This document shows positions 46,007 through 56,314 of a stretch of DNA of 64,000 bases, piece after piece (within the stretch, counting starts at the first letter, position 1; each line of letters starts with the position of its first letter). The notes under the pieces are model-generated. The model ran no database searches. It was not told the origin of the DNA and was given only the letters and a program-made list of their open reading frames with translations. Source of the stretch: Siphonodentalium dalli (Eukaryota; Mollusca; Scaphopoda; Gadilida; Siphonodentaliidae); assembly GCA_032622095.1 (NCBI GenBank), contig CP136065.1:58711949-58775948 (forward strand), given 5' to 3'. Made by a program: the position numbers and the translations under genes.

Positions 46007-46344
46007 TTAACCCTCCCATGACTGGAGCTTCCTGAAATTTTTCTAAAACCCTGTGCCAATGCATTCTCTTATATATGCAAGTCTCCCTTTGTGAGCCTCG
46101 CATATATAAGAGAATTCATTGGCCTTGTAAGTCAGTGCATTCTCTTATATATGTGAGGCTCCTATGGGAGACTCTCATATATAAGAGAAAACACTGGCAC
46201 ATGATAATAAATGTTGCACCAGTCATGTGATTTTTCAGTGCATTCTCTTATATATGTGAGGCTCCTATGGGAGACTCATATATAAGAGAATGCACTGGCA
46301 CATGATAATTAATGCTGCACCAGCTCCCATCATGAAAGGGTTAA
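46007..46344 (+). mobile_element. MITE family B, copy 5 (three hairpins)
   Basis: TTAA lies at 46007-46010 and 46341-46344. The ends are CCCTCCCATGACTGGAGCTT and CTCCCATCATGAAAGGG. It has three foldbacks rather than two: the second and third (GTGAGGCTCCTATGGGAGAC) are near duplicates, each followed by CATGATAAT.AATG.TGCACC. Confidence 0.92.
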
Positions 46345-46439
46345 AGGGTTGATGATATGGCACAAGTGCCAGTGCAGGCTTGAGTTTTATCCTTCCTTGA
46401 TGGCACCATCCGTCCTAGAATATATTAATTGAAAAATTA

Positions 46440-46815
46440 CAAGGTTTATTCGGAAACAGACAGGGCTTGTTTTGTCATATTTGATGATGCTTTTATTTTA
46501 TAGTTTCGGTTTCATGGTCGAGGTGAATGTAATTTATGTAGTGTGAAGTCGATGTCATCCAAATTCCACACATATGCAGAATATGGCACGGCCCAAGACA
46601 ACGGAACTGTGTTTTTTTTCTCCAATTACAGACACGGCTTGTTTTGTCATATTTGATGATGCTTTTATTTTATAGTTTCGCTTTCATAGTCGAGGTGAAT
46701 ATAATTTACGTAGTGTGAAGTCGATGTCGTCCAATTCACACATATGTGTGGAATCACATGAAGAATATGGCACGGCCCAAGTCAACGGAACTGTGTTTTT
46801 TTTCTCCAATTACAT
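46440..46815 (+). repeat. Tandem duplication, two ~175-bp units
   Basis: GGGCTTGTTTTGTCATATTT, GTCGAGGTGAATGTAATTTA, AGTGTGAAGTCGATGTC, ATGGCACGGCCCAAGACAAC, CTGTGTTTTTTTTCTCCAAT, each present twice with few differences. Confidence 0.9.
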
Positions 46816-47111
46816 ATATGGTAATATAATAAATTGTAGTTTGAACTTAGAACTTTAGAGTGGAACATTCCACAATTAACAGAGTTACTATCTGTTGAAA
46901 ATTGTTATTAATTCAAAGGCAATATTTATTAAAGAATTAAAAAAAAATTCAAATATGAGGTACTGTTTCATCTCTTGAGTTTTAATACTGAGAAATAATT
47001 TAACAAATTTGAAAATAAAAACGATCAAACTTGGGCAGTGGACAACTGGCATTCTAACTGTCTGAGACAATCGTCCATGGGAACCTGTACGTCTGAATTT
47101 CACAATCAGGG
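46816..47111. other. Intergenic, no feature seen
   Basis: Contains TAGTGGACAACTGGCAT-like text that recurs at 47873-47890. A minus-strand open frame here runs into F2 and is not supported. Confidence 0.4.
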
Positions 47112-47282
47112 TTAACCCTTTCAGTGCCAAGTCCGATTTTTGTATCAACCCATATTTCCTTGAATATTTTTCAAATTTATTGATTATAATAATGTGATAC
47201 ATTGATGGAAAGAGCTCTTTTGAAAAATGATCAAGGAAATATGGGTTGATACAAAAATCGGACTTGGCACTGAAAGGGTTAA
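47112..47282. mobile_element. MITE family F, copy 2
   Basis: TTAA lies at 47112-47115 and 47279-47282. The ends are CCCTTTCAGTGCCAAGTCCG and CGGACTTGGCACTGAAAGGG. Shorter than F1 in the centre, otherwise nearly identical. Confidence 0.95.
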
Positions 47283-47514
47283 TACCCTTTTTCGGCATGC
47301 GATAATTTTAACTGAGATATGATTCCTTCAAATTTTGGGTTAATTGTTGTGACACCTAGCACACATATCAAACCACCATATGACGTGTGCACCTATGATA
47401 GATCATACTTATTTTAGCAGAGTCATTGGCCTTTTTGAATTAGAAGTACTTTGCTGAGTGCACCTGTAGGAGGTATCCTTAATCCTAATAGGACAGTCGC
47501 ACCTCTAGTTTGTA

Positions 47515-47800
47515 TAGCGTCACAATTCTTCATTCGGCATGAATCGCCCCATATCTCAGTATCAGTTATCTCATGACTTCAATCGTGTGTCCGGTTCATA
47601 TGGATAATGATGCACTTGAATTTTATGCATTAAACCAAAATATCTTCGAATATGATATAGACATCCTTCATGTGGCATGAATCGTGCCCCATATCTCAGT
47701 ATCAGATATCTCATGACTTCAATCGTGTGTCCGGTTCATACGGATAATGATGCACTTGCATTTTATGCATTAAATCAAAATATCTTCGAACATAATACAC
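47515..47800 (+). repeat. Tandem duplication, two ~138-bp units
   Basis: GGCATGAATCG, CCCCATATCTCAGTATCAG, TCATGACTTCAATCGTGTGT, CCGGTTCATA.GGATAATGAT and AAAATATCTTCGAA are each present twice. Confidence 0.9.
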
Positions 47801-47999
47801 TGCTTCACCTCTTGTGTTCTAATGTTGATAAATATATTTTAATAATTTGAAAAGAAATATAATCAAACTTGGTAGTGGACAACTGGCATCCCAAATTTCT
47901 AAGGCAATCTTCAGAAAGAAATCCGGGTACTGACCACCATACTACATAATTAGTTAATTAATAACATAATTATACCCACTTTTCGAAGAAAATGTTTTT

Positions 48000-48437
48000 A
48001 AAATGGGGGATATACTAGATTGACTTTCTCTGTCCGTCTATCTGTCTGTCCATCTGAGCATATAACTCTATCTGTCTGTTCGTCCGAGCATATAACTCAG
48101 CCATGGATAATCAGATCTGAATGAAATTTGATGTGGATGTTCGGCATCAACACTGCTTTCAAAAGAGGTGCAAATGATGTTCGCATTTTCCATTCTAGAG
48201 TTATCGTTCTTTGTTTATCTGGAAATCTTGGTTTTTTGTTCATCCACACAGATATCTCAGCCATGGTTCAACGGATCTCATGAAATTTGGTATCAAGGTT
48301 TGCTACTGGGTGTGCTTTCCAAAGAGGGCCAATGACTTCTGCATTTTCCATTCTAGAGTTATCCTTCATTGATTATTTTTAATTAGTGTTTGTCCTGTCC
48401 ATATTTCGATTTGGCACTATGGGGGGGGGGGGGGGTT
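48000..48437 (+). repeat. P-like repeat with two internal units and a poly-G end
   Basis: GTCCGTCTATCTGTCTGTCC, then two units of CTCAGCCATGG.T.A.CGGATCT ... ATTCTAGAGTTATC. Ends in a G run (48421-48436). Confidence 0.65.
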
Positions 48438-48654
48438 CCTTCACCCGATGTGCAACCTCTTGTTTTGTTTGAAATATAATTTCTGCAATTTTTTGTATTG
48501 TTATGAAACTTGGGATAGATAATAATCACCAGAGGACCTATGATTGTTAAATTGATTAGACTCTAAGAGTCATTGGCATTTTTGAAATACATTAATAAGT
48601 TCACCCGTGGGAGGTATCTTTAGCACCATTGGGCCAGTCACCCCCCCCCCCAAA

Positions 48655-48975
48655 CCTCCCCCACCCCCCCCTCCCAGTGGGGTATAATAGGAATCAGCTT
48701 GTCCGTCTGTCCATAGACACAACTTGTCTGAGTTTTATTCCTACATTTTTTTTAAGCTTGGCACAGATATTTAGCACCATTGGAACCTGTGTACCTGTGT
48801 ACCTGTGAACCTGTGAACCTGTGTACCTGTGTACCTGTGTACCTGTGAACCTGTGTACCTGTGATTATGAGGTCCATCCGACTTTTTTTGTGGAGTTATC
48901 CCCCTTTTTCAACATGCAGAATTACTGGCTGCCAGGGGGGTATCCTTTGTCCCATTGGGACAGCATGCCTCTAGT
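48655..48975 (+). repeat. Repeat family P, full copy
   Basis: C-rich start, GGGGTATAATAGGAATCAGC, TTGTCCGTCTGTCCATAGAC, CTTGGCACAGATATTTAGCA, GAGTTATCCCCCTTTTTCAA, CCCATTGGGACAGCATGCCT. Contains the octamer expansion below. Confidence 0.8.
48785..48862 (+). repeat. 8-bp tandem expansion inside repeat P
   Basis: About nine copies of the octamer TGTACCTG / TGAACCTG, expanding the single GAACCTGTGCACCTGTGATT found in other P copies. Confidence 0.9.
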
Positions 48976-49502
48976 TTGTATAGTCTCATATGTTACAGTA
49001 GCCCTTCATGTCCATATCAAAATATCAGATATCTGTGGTCTTCATTCATGTGGACTGCATAACCATACACGTCTGACAGCTGTCCTTCATGCACCACAGC
49101 CAAATGAATATATCAGGTATCTCGGTACAGCAGAAATTATTGATTAAAAATTTAAATTCTGATTACATCAATTATTAATAAAACATGTCAATAATTATTA
49201 TCCTGAAATAGGCGATGCATTTTATGGGTCATACGCACCTATTGTTTTGGCAGCTTTAATCATTAGTTGTGCTGTAGTGGTAAATTGGGGCATCGATTTC
49301 ATTCATTGAATTTCAATTATTGATTACCCAAAACATATCTTCAATCATCGAGGGATTTAGAAATCAATTTGTTGAATGGAAATCACTTCACGCTCAAAAC
49401 AAGCAAGGTCACATGATCAAAGTTATCTTGATATCTGAAAGATCTGTTATCATGCAGGTAGATAGCCTGCCTCTCCCATTTCTTAATCCAGTTGTGGCCA
49501 AA
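48976..49502. other. Intergenic, no gene
   Basis: No repeat or gene recognised apart from weak similarity of 48990-49060 to the 47.5-kb units. Confidence 0.4.
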
Positions 49503-49719
49503 TACAGTAATGCCCTAAATAATCGACTCCTTAACCACAGAATAATAATGGGTAATTTTTCATGATTTAGTCGGAAATATGGCTTGTTACCATTCATCGG
49601 AAAGCTCTCAATGAGAGCTTTCCGATGAATGACAACAAGCCATATTTCCGACTAAATCCTGAAAAATTAACCATAATTCTGCTGTGGTTAAGGAGTTTAT
49701 TATTTAGGGCATTATTATA
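49503..49719. mobile_element. MITE family G, copy 4 (full palindrome)
   Basis: TACAGTAATGCCCTAAATAA ... TTATTTAGGGCATTATTATA, centre AAGCTCTCAATGAGAGCTTT. A few substitutions between the arms. Confidence 0.9.
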
Positions 49720-49795
49720 ATTGCATATGTTAGACTAGCTGTGATGTTAAAACTAATGTGAATGTTTTAGTGGAAACATTCCCTACTTCCCCGTT

Positions 49796-50287
49796 TAACC
49801 CTTCCATGAGTGGAGCTTCCTGAAATTTATTGAAAACCCTGTGTCAATGCATTCTCTTATATATGAAATTATCCCATAGGGAACCTCGCATATATAAGAG
49901 AATACATTGGCCTAACAATATTTACATTGACCATGCAAACCAGTGCATTCTCTTATATATGCAAGGCTGCCAATGGGAGACTCGCATATATAAGAGAATG
50001 CATTGGCACATGATCTTCACAAAACATCCAACTTAAAGGGACACTTCGGGCACCCCCATACCCCGTAATAAAGCTTGTGGGCTCTTCCCCATACAACATT
50101 CAATTCAACTTGTGCCGCGTTCAGACATGACGATTTTCTGTGTTCAGATATCCTCAAAACAACAAATCATCGGTGAAGGAGAAGATCAATCGATCTTTTC
50201 GACCATCCTGGGTGCTTCGCGCGCAACCACTCTCTTCTCACGATCTTCAATGATGCACCAGCGCATCTCCCATCATGAAAGGGTTAA
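49796..50287 (+). mobile_element. MITE family B, copy 7, with nested insertion
   Basis: TTAA lies at 49796-49799 and 50284-50287. The ends are CCCTTCCATGAGTGGAGCTT and CTCCCATCATGAAAGGG. Two foldbacks, then GATCTTCA where a 222-bp element (50020-50241) is inserted, then the normal right end ATGATGCACCAGCGC. Confidence 0.92.
50020..50241 (+). mobile_element. Element S nested in MITE B7, 8-bp target duplication
   Basis: GATCTTCA lies at 50012-50019 and 50242-50249. The inside starts CAAAACATCCAACTTAAAGG and contains GAAGGAGAAGATCAATCGAT and GGTGCTTCGCGCGCAACCAC, both similar to 63357-63405. No terminal inverted repeat seen, although the duplication length fits hAT. Confidence 0.8.
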
Positions 50288-50331
50288 AAACATATCCTTA
50301 TAATATTGTTTTATATTTGTTGCAGTTCAAG

Positions 50332-50494
50332 TACAGTAATGCCCTAAGTAATCAACTCCCTAACCACAGCAGAATTATGGATAACTGGAGAGCTTTCCGA
50401 TGAATGGCAACAAGCCATATTTCCGACTAAATCCTGAAAAGTTACCCATAATTCTGCTGTGGTTAGGGAGTCGATTACTTAGGGCATTACTGTA
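50332..50494. mobile_element. MITE family G, copy 5 (shortened left arm)
   Basis: TACAGTAATGCCCTAAGTAA ... TTACTTAGGGCATTACTGTA. The right arm is complete; the left arm jumps from ATTATGGATAACT straight to GGAGAGCTTTCC. Confidence 0.92.
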
Positions 50495-50844
50495 ATTGTT
50501 GCTGTTGGAATATGTGATTGGTATTATTCATTAGCTGATATGAAAGTTTCCGAAATGAGGTCACATCCACATATTATTTTTCATACAACTTATAATAATC
50601 ACACCACCAATGGTTTCCTCACACCATAAAATATTTTTATGTTACAAACTCCAAATGACACATAAAGGTAGAATAGTATGTTCTATTATCTCTTTATGTG
50701 CCAGGGCCAAACAGATCAATTCCAATGTATAATTAGAATGCCAGAGTTATAGATTTCAGTCCAACATAGGCCTACTATTGCAGTTCTATCTTCTGTTAAA
50801 CTGGAATCCCATACAGTTACTCACTGAACATTTCCTCGCCCACC
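50495..50844. other. Intergenic, no feature seen
   Basis: No repeat or gene recognised. Confidence 0.4.
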
Positions 50845-51244
50845 TTAACCCTTTACCCAACAGAACGGCCCTGTGCCAATGCATTCTCTTATATATGCGA
50901 GTCGACCATAGGTCGCCTCGCATATATAAGAGAATGCATTGGCTTAACACATTAAAAATTATAAAATTGTTAAAGAATGTAAGAAAAAATGGTAAAAAGT
51001 GTTAAAAAAAGATTTTGTTTAGGCCAATGCATTCTCTTATATATGCGAGGCGACCTATGGTCGACTCGCATATATAAGAGAATGCATTGGCACAGGGCAT
51101 AACTGTAACTATCACAATGTGGTCAAGGAGCCGGTTCCAATGATATCCATATTTGTATGGTTCTATTGAGACAGACCGAAGATATTTTAGGCTGTTGAAG
51201 CTTTATTTGGCCGGTTTTGGCCGGTTTGTTGGGTAAAGGGTTAA
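50845..51244 (+). mobile_element. MITE family A, copy 4
   Basis: TTAA lies at 50845-50848 and 51241-51244. The ends are CCCTTTACCCAACAGAAC and TGTTGGGTAAAGGG. Two hairpins, nearly identical to A1, A2 and A5, implying recent spread. Confidence 0.96.
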
Positions 51245-51519
51245 AACAACAAAACAGACATTTCTCCACCGCCAATACTTATCAATCAATTGGACATTTT
51301 CCCACCTACCTTAAAACAACAAAACAGACATCCCCCCCACCCCCCCGATACTTATCAATTGGACATTTCCCCACCCACCTTAAAACAACATAATAGACAT
51401 TATGGATAGTTACCCAGTGGATATTTCCTCTCTTTTGCAATACCAGAAACCTACATTTCCCCACTGGATATTTACCCACCGGGCTCGTGACATGCATTAA
51501 ACAAGTAACATGGTGATGT
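51245..51519. repeat. Degenerate local repeat
   Basis: TTAAAACAACAAAACAGACAT occurs near 51241 and 51311, with a variant near 51381, each followed by a TTGGACATTT..CCACC.ACC stretch at ~70-bp spacing. Confidence 0.7.
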
Positions 51520-51906
51520 TTAACCCATTCTTCACTAAATACTCATTGACGAGTAGTTATCCATCAGGAAATGTTCAGATAATAAGATCAACAAACGCCC
51601 ATAGTTTTTGTTGATCTTATTATCTGAACGTTTCCACTCCAATAAATAAGACTCTGTGACTATGACTATGAATACTTATTCATAACTCATTCATATAGTA
51701 TATAATTATCTATACAATGTAATTTTATAACATACAATGAGCTATCGGGGACAGCATAATCAAGAGGGTTGTCTTCCAAGCCGTCTGTACTTGTATTATC
51801 TGCTGTTTGCTTATTTTTTCTGAAAACCCCTCAAGATGAATAATAGACCATTCCAATGTATCTTTTATAACTGAGTGGGAGAATCAATTTAGTATAGAAA
51901 GGGATA
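51520..51906 (-). mobile_element. MITE family C, copy 3
   Basis: TTAACCCATTCTTCACTAAA, TCATTGACGAGTAGTTATCC, GAAATGTTCAGATAATAAGA foldback with TCTTATTATCTGAACGTTTC, and a right part GAATAATAGACCATTCCAAT ... TTTAGTATAGAAAGGGATAA. The right TTAA has become ATAA. Holds about 110 bp of extra sequence in the middle. Confidence 0.85.
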
Positions 51907-52428
51907 ATCGCGACTGGTATAGCCCTATAGATGGAATTTGAAACCAATTATATTTGAAAGGAAACCACATATACAACATAACAAAAAATAGTAAAGCCAT
52001 AATTTTCTGGAATTTAATTTTGAAATGTCCACTTAAACAGGTGGGTAATGTCTGGATACTGTTAAACAGTATGATGCACCTCTGCTAATATTAAATTGAT
52101 ATATAAACCTACCGGTAAAGCAGATATATTTAACCCTATCTTACCAATTAGAATAATTTACGACCGATCCAGTCAGGCCTGTCAATAGTTTTTTTTCATC
52201 AGGGTGCTATTTGGCAAGGCATTACATAATATTGTTGAGCCCAATAGATGCCAAATTCCCTTAGTGGACATGAAGCAGTTTAATAGGCCACAGTAGATAC
52301 ATATTTTGTTTGTCCACCACACATAACTTGTCCTTTGAACAGAACAGTGTCCAATTCGTTGAAGCATTTTATTCATTGATATAGGCTACACATGGAGAGC
52401 TCGATGCATTCAAGAGACCTATATAAGC
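51907..52428. other. Intergenic, no gene seen
   Basis: AT-rich, no recognisable repeat or frame. Confidence 0.4.
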
Positions 52429-52534
52429 TACAGTAATGCCCTAAATAATCGACTCCTTAACAGCAGCAGAATTATGGGTAATTTTTCAGGATTTAGTCGG
52501 AAATATGGCTTGTTGCCATTCATCGGAAAGCTCT
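52429..52534 (+). mobile_element. MITE family G, half copy 6
   Basis: TACAGTAATGCCCTAAATAA to CATCGGAAAGCTCTCA, left arm only. Confidence 0.85.
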
Positions 52535-52848
52535 CACAATAACTGAAGTCGCCAGACTCGCCACTTCATAAAAATCAATGAACCACACACACATCTTCAA
52601 ACAAAACATGCGGTTGTTGCGTGTTGTTAAATTTGCCGCATTTCAACTCCAGTTGTTTAGATTTTCCAGTCAACTGTTATGATGCCAGTTTGTTTATGTT
52701 TGTGCATGAACACATATCCGTGTTTTGGGCTCATTTGCGTTGCGATATGAATTATCTCTGTTGATGCTGGCAAACATCATAGCGATATTGCAGGAAATGT
52801 CCAGTTTTATTTGCAATGATGCTAGTGAATATACTATTATATGATTAT

Positions 52849-52910
52849 AAGAAATGACTGGCAGATCCATTTTGTCATGACCCCAATGAATCTGCCAGTC
52901 ATTTCTTAAA
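52849..52910. repeat. Short hairpin
   Basis: AAGAAATGACTGGCAGATCC / GATTCTGCCAGTCATTTCTT-type arms around GACCCCAATGA. No second copy in the window. Confidence 0.6.
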
Positions 52911-52927
52911 TAATATTGTTGATATCC

Positions 52928-53151
52928 TTAACACTTTCTATACTAAAAACTCATTGGCGTTATCCCTCAGGAAATGTTCAGAACTTCAGATAATAAGTTC
53001 AACATCCCATCAATGAATATGATTCCTTCTGCATTTTCTTTTACCTGTCGTCTGCTCATATTTCCTGATCATCCCTCCATATGAATAATAGACAATTCCA
53101 GTGTTAATATTATAGCTGAATGGAGAGTCCATTTAGTATAGAAAGGGTTAA
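52928..53151 (-). mobile_element. MITE family C, copy 4
   Basis: TTAA lies at 52928-52931 and 53148-53151. Reverse family C: CACTTTCTATACTAAAAACT, GAAATGTTCAGAACTTCAGA, GTCGTCTGCTCATATTTCCT, CATTTAGTATAGAAAGGG. Confidence 0.9.
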
Positions 53152-53712
53152 CATAGCATATCAGGCTCAAGCTCTATAGTTGTTTTTGTGAGTATTGGCA
53201 GCACATAATACAGAATATTTCACCTCACCCAGAAATGGTACCTTCTGATTGGTCGAGAGCTGGTGACAACCTGTGTCCTATATAAACAGGTATATCGTGT
53301 AGTGTTGTGTTAAATCTGGCACACTACTATACTTGTGTAGTATCATGCTAAATTTAGCACACTACTTTTCCAAAACTCGCATTCAAAAAGCAACAAAAAG
53401 AGGCAACAAACTCAAGAACATACATGTATATACAGAAAGGTGTCCACCAATTTACTAAGGTGTGTCTAAATGAAATTATGGGTTTTTCACACCTGAGTAA
53501 TATCAGGAGGTAGAAAGTTTAGATGGACCTATACAGAAAACTTCTTAATTGTTAAGCCAGTACACCACATGACAATTAAAATGTCAAAAGGATGACTTTA
53601 ATCATAGTTTTAGAAGGAAAATTTGGGGAAGAGCATTCTCAGCATGTTTTAAATTGAGTGGAAATGAATAACTGTCATAAAAAGTACATGATCTGAACTA
53701 GTAAAGACACGG
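53152..53712. other. Intergenic, no gene seen
   Basis: GGTACCTTCTGATTGGTCGAG at 53237 resembles CATTCTGATTGGTCGGCG at 18232, so part of this may be a diverged relative of the 18.2-kb insert. Confidence 0.4.
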
Positions 53713-53928
53713 ATGGCCTGTGCCAGTGCATTCTCTTATATATGTGAGTCTCCCATAGGGAGCCTCGCATATAATATATAAGAAAATGCGCTGGCTTACA
53801 AGGTCAAGGTAAATATCATTAGGCTCATGTATTCCCTTATATATGCAAGGCTCACTATGGTATATATAAGAGAATGCATTGGCACAGGGTTTTCGAAAAA
53901 TGTCAGGAAGCTCCAGTGATGGAAGGGT
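53713..53928 (-). mobile_element. MITE family B, copy 8
   Basis: Reverse B: GGCCTGTGCCAGTGCATTCT, foldbacks GTGAGTCTCCCATAGGGAGCC and a shortened GCAAGGCTCACTATGG, TTTTCGAAAAATGTCAGGAA, GCTCCAGTGATGGAAGGG. The TTAA sites are lost or decayed. Confidence 0.82.
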
Positions 53929-54318
53929 AAAGGCAGAGCTAGAGGGCCTTTCTGAAAGCCTGAATATCACAGGATGCACGAACCAACACACCCACACACA
54001 TTAGCATTAGCTCTTTAAAGGTCTATGAATGCCTTCACTGCCCTTCAGGTCATATTGTAAACATGCTTTGAAACCCACTTCCCCAGAGAACAATGGCCCT
54101 GTATTTAATCTATTGAGTGAATTTATAATGAGCTCCTCCATTATCAGGTTAATATATTTCTTGCAGCATCTATAGGAAGCCAGTGAAGACATTTCTGTAC
54201 TGCAATTGGGTCAATGACCACCTACCTGTGTGCTTTGAAGACACTGTAGAGTGCAGATTCCATGTAAATCAAGTATTGCTATTGCCACATGGACCAGCCT
54301 AGAGGGCAACTTGGGAGA
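53929..54318. other. Intergenic, no gene
   Basis: Includes ATGGACCAGCCTAGAGGGCA at 54290-54309, a fragment of the 45.4-kb TIR element. Confidence 0.4.
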
Positions 54319-54835
54319 TACAGTAATGCCCTAAATAATCGACTCCTTAACCACAGCAGAATTATGGGTAATTTTTCAGGATGTAGTCGGAAATATGGCT
54401 TGTTGCCATTCATCGGAAAGATCTCACCAGGGGGCGCCGGAAGAAGGGGGCAGAGGGGGCAGCTGACCCCCCCTGCCCTGGGGCGAGCGGGGGGCAGGAC
54501 TTGCCCTTTTTCTGGAGACAGAAAATGCTTTTTGTGTGTTTAATGTCGTGTTTTTATAGCAAAATGTTACTTTTTTGGTCCAAATACCACCAATTTCACA
54601 AGGAATATAATTTTTTTTTCAATTTTATCATAAAACGGCCATAAAAACTGACAAATACCATTAAAATAGGGATTTTTGCCACAATGAATTTATGGTTATT
54701 TTCCCGAGTTTGCGGAGAAAATGCCCTGTTTTGCGGAAAAGTGCCCTTTTTGTAGGCTCTGCCCCCCCTGCCCTTGGATGCTTCCGGCGCCCCTGGATCT
54801 CACTGAGATTAAATCCTGAAAAATTATATAATTTG
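54319..54835 (+). mobile_element. MITE family G, copy 7, split by a hAT-like element
   Basis: Left arm TACAGTAATGCCCTAAATAA to CATCGGAAAGATCTCAC. It resumes after element H with TGAGATTAAATCCTGAAAAAT, then breaks off. Confidence 0.88.
54420..54803. mobile_element. hAT-like non-autonomous element H with perfect 8-bp duplication
   Basis: GATCTCAC flanks it at 54420-54427 and 54796-54803. The inverted ends are CAGGGGGCGCCGGAAG and CTTCCGGCGCCCCTG. GC-rich ends with GGGGGCAG / TGCCCCCC motifs and an AT-rich core of about 370 bp. The CAGGGGCG start and 8-bp duplication are typical of hAT. No transposase. Confidence 0.95.
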
Positions 54836-55098
54836 CCATCATGATCATTACCATAGGAAGTGGCCAGAATGTTACACAATCTGCATTGCCTCTATAAGGA
54901 CTTAAACTTAGCATTAGAGAGATTCAGTTTGTTGATTCTACATGTACCTGGCTTGTAGCATCACTGACCACATGTTACCAAACATGTATGACTTACAAGC
55001 TATGCGGTTGGTGATTATGCTTGTGAAGTCTAAACCACCATCAAGTCCGGATGTCATAGACTTTCTTCCTCTCTTTCAGGCCATTACCGGCTCAGTTG
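54836..55098. other. Intergenic, no feature seen
   Basis: No repeat or gene recognised. Confidence 0.4.
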
Positions 55099-55499
55099 TT
55101 AACCCTTTACCCAACAGAGCGACCCTGTGCCAATGCATTCTCTTATATATGCGAGTCGACCATAGGTCGCCTCGCATATATAAGAGAATGCATTGGCTTA
55201 ACACATTAAAAATTATAAAATTGTTAAAGAATGTAAGAAAAAATGGTAAAAAGTGTTAATTTTTTTTTTTTTTTTTAGGCCAATGCATTCTCTTATATAT
55301 GCGAGGCGACCTATGGTCGACTCGCATATATAAGAGAATGCATTGGCACAGGGCATAACTGTAACCATCACAATGTGGTCAATGAGCCGGTTCCAATGAT
55401 ATCCATATTTGTATGGTTTTATTGAGACAGACCCAAGATATTTTAGGCTGTTGAAGCTTTATTGGCCGTTTTTGGCCGGTTTGTTGGGTAAAGGGTCAA
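55099..55499 (+). mobile_element. MITE family A, copy 5
   Basis: TTAA at 55099-55102; the right site reads TCAA at 55496-55499. The ends are CCCTTTACCCAACAGAGC and TGTTGGGTAAAGGG. Two hairpins. The spacer carries a 19-T run in place of the usual A/T mix. Confidence 0.95.
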
Positions 55500-55652
55500 G
55501 GAAAGTCGTTGGTTTCTACATGCAGTCACTGCAGTGTTGTAGTTTTATTGTGAAATTAACACTTTGTCCAGACTTTCCTCCACATATAAACCTAACACCG
55601 TCATGATATGACCCAAAGGTAATATTTCTTAGTTAATACATGTGCACAAAAA

Positions 55653-55869
55653 TGTTCTTTAATAATGTATATCACAGTATATAGGTGCAGGTCCCAGCTC
55701 GAGATAGCATGATTTCTGTGACATTTGCGAAACTATTTCACTTTTCATTGCTTAATGTACCATAGTAATCAATTCATGTTTATCGTGAAATCGGCTCACA
55801 AATGTCACAGAAATCATGTAATCTCGAGATAGTACCTTCACCTTATGTGACATACATTATTAAAGAACA
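55653..55869. mobile_element. 217-bp inverted-repeat element
   Basis: Outer arms GTTCTTTAATAATGTAT / ATACATTATTAAAGAAC (right reads ACATTATTAAAGAAC) and inner arms CATGATTTCTGTGACATTTG / CAAATGTCACAGAAATCATG. Single copy in the window; no target duplication recognised. Confidence 0.8.
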
Positions 55870-55919
55870 GGTATTAAGAACGAAATATATAACCTGCATT
55901 ATTTTTTCAATACTATAAA

Positions 55920-56189
55920 GCTTCCCGCAAGCCTTGAAATAGTGTGCCTGTCATTTGCAGAATGAGGTTCCCAGAGGGTGAATTTAGTGATGCTACCCCG
56001 CATAGCGGGCTAGCATCACCAAATTCACCCTCTGGGAACCTCATTCTGCTGAGGTGTAATCAGAATGAGGTCCCCAGAGGGTGAATTTGGTGATGCTAGC
56101 CCGCTATGCGGGGTAGCATAACTAAATTCACCCTCTGGGGACCTCATTCTGCAAATGACAGGCACACTATTTCAAGGCTTGGCTTCCCG
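55920..56189. mobile_element. Foldback element E, copy 10, with 8-bp target duplication
   Basis: GCTTCCCG lies at 55920-55927 and 56182-56189. The ends are CAAGCCTTGAAATAGTGTGC and CACACTATTTCAAGGCTTG. Two foldbacks are inverted copies around GAGGTGTAATCAG. The clearest copy of this family. Confidence 0.96.
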
Positions 56190-56314
56190 TCAGAACTTCA
56201 AAAAATTCCCAGGTTTGGACTGGTCGAGCATGATCTTTACCAAGGTAGCTAGATTAGAGATTCATGTCATGATCTAAAAATATGTAACTCTGGATTACAT
56301 GTGTGTAAGTGATA

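Noticed and set aside
46888-47298. 136-codon minus-strand frame
   Set aside because: It starts inside MITE F2 and runs into AT-rich unique DNA; no motif.
4140-55259. Frames sharing the tail ...CQCILLYMRVDHRSPRIYK at several places
   Set aside because: This peptide is the translation of the family A hairpin and appears wherever a copy lies.
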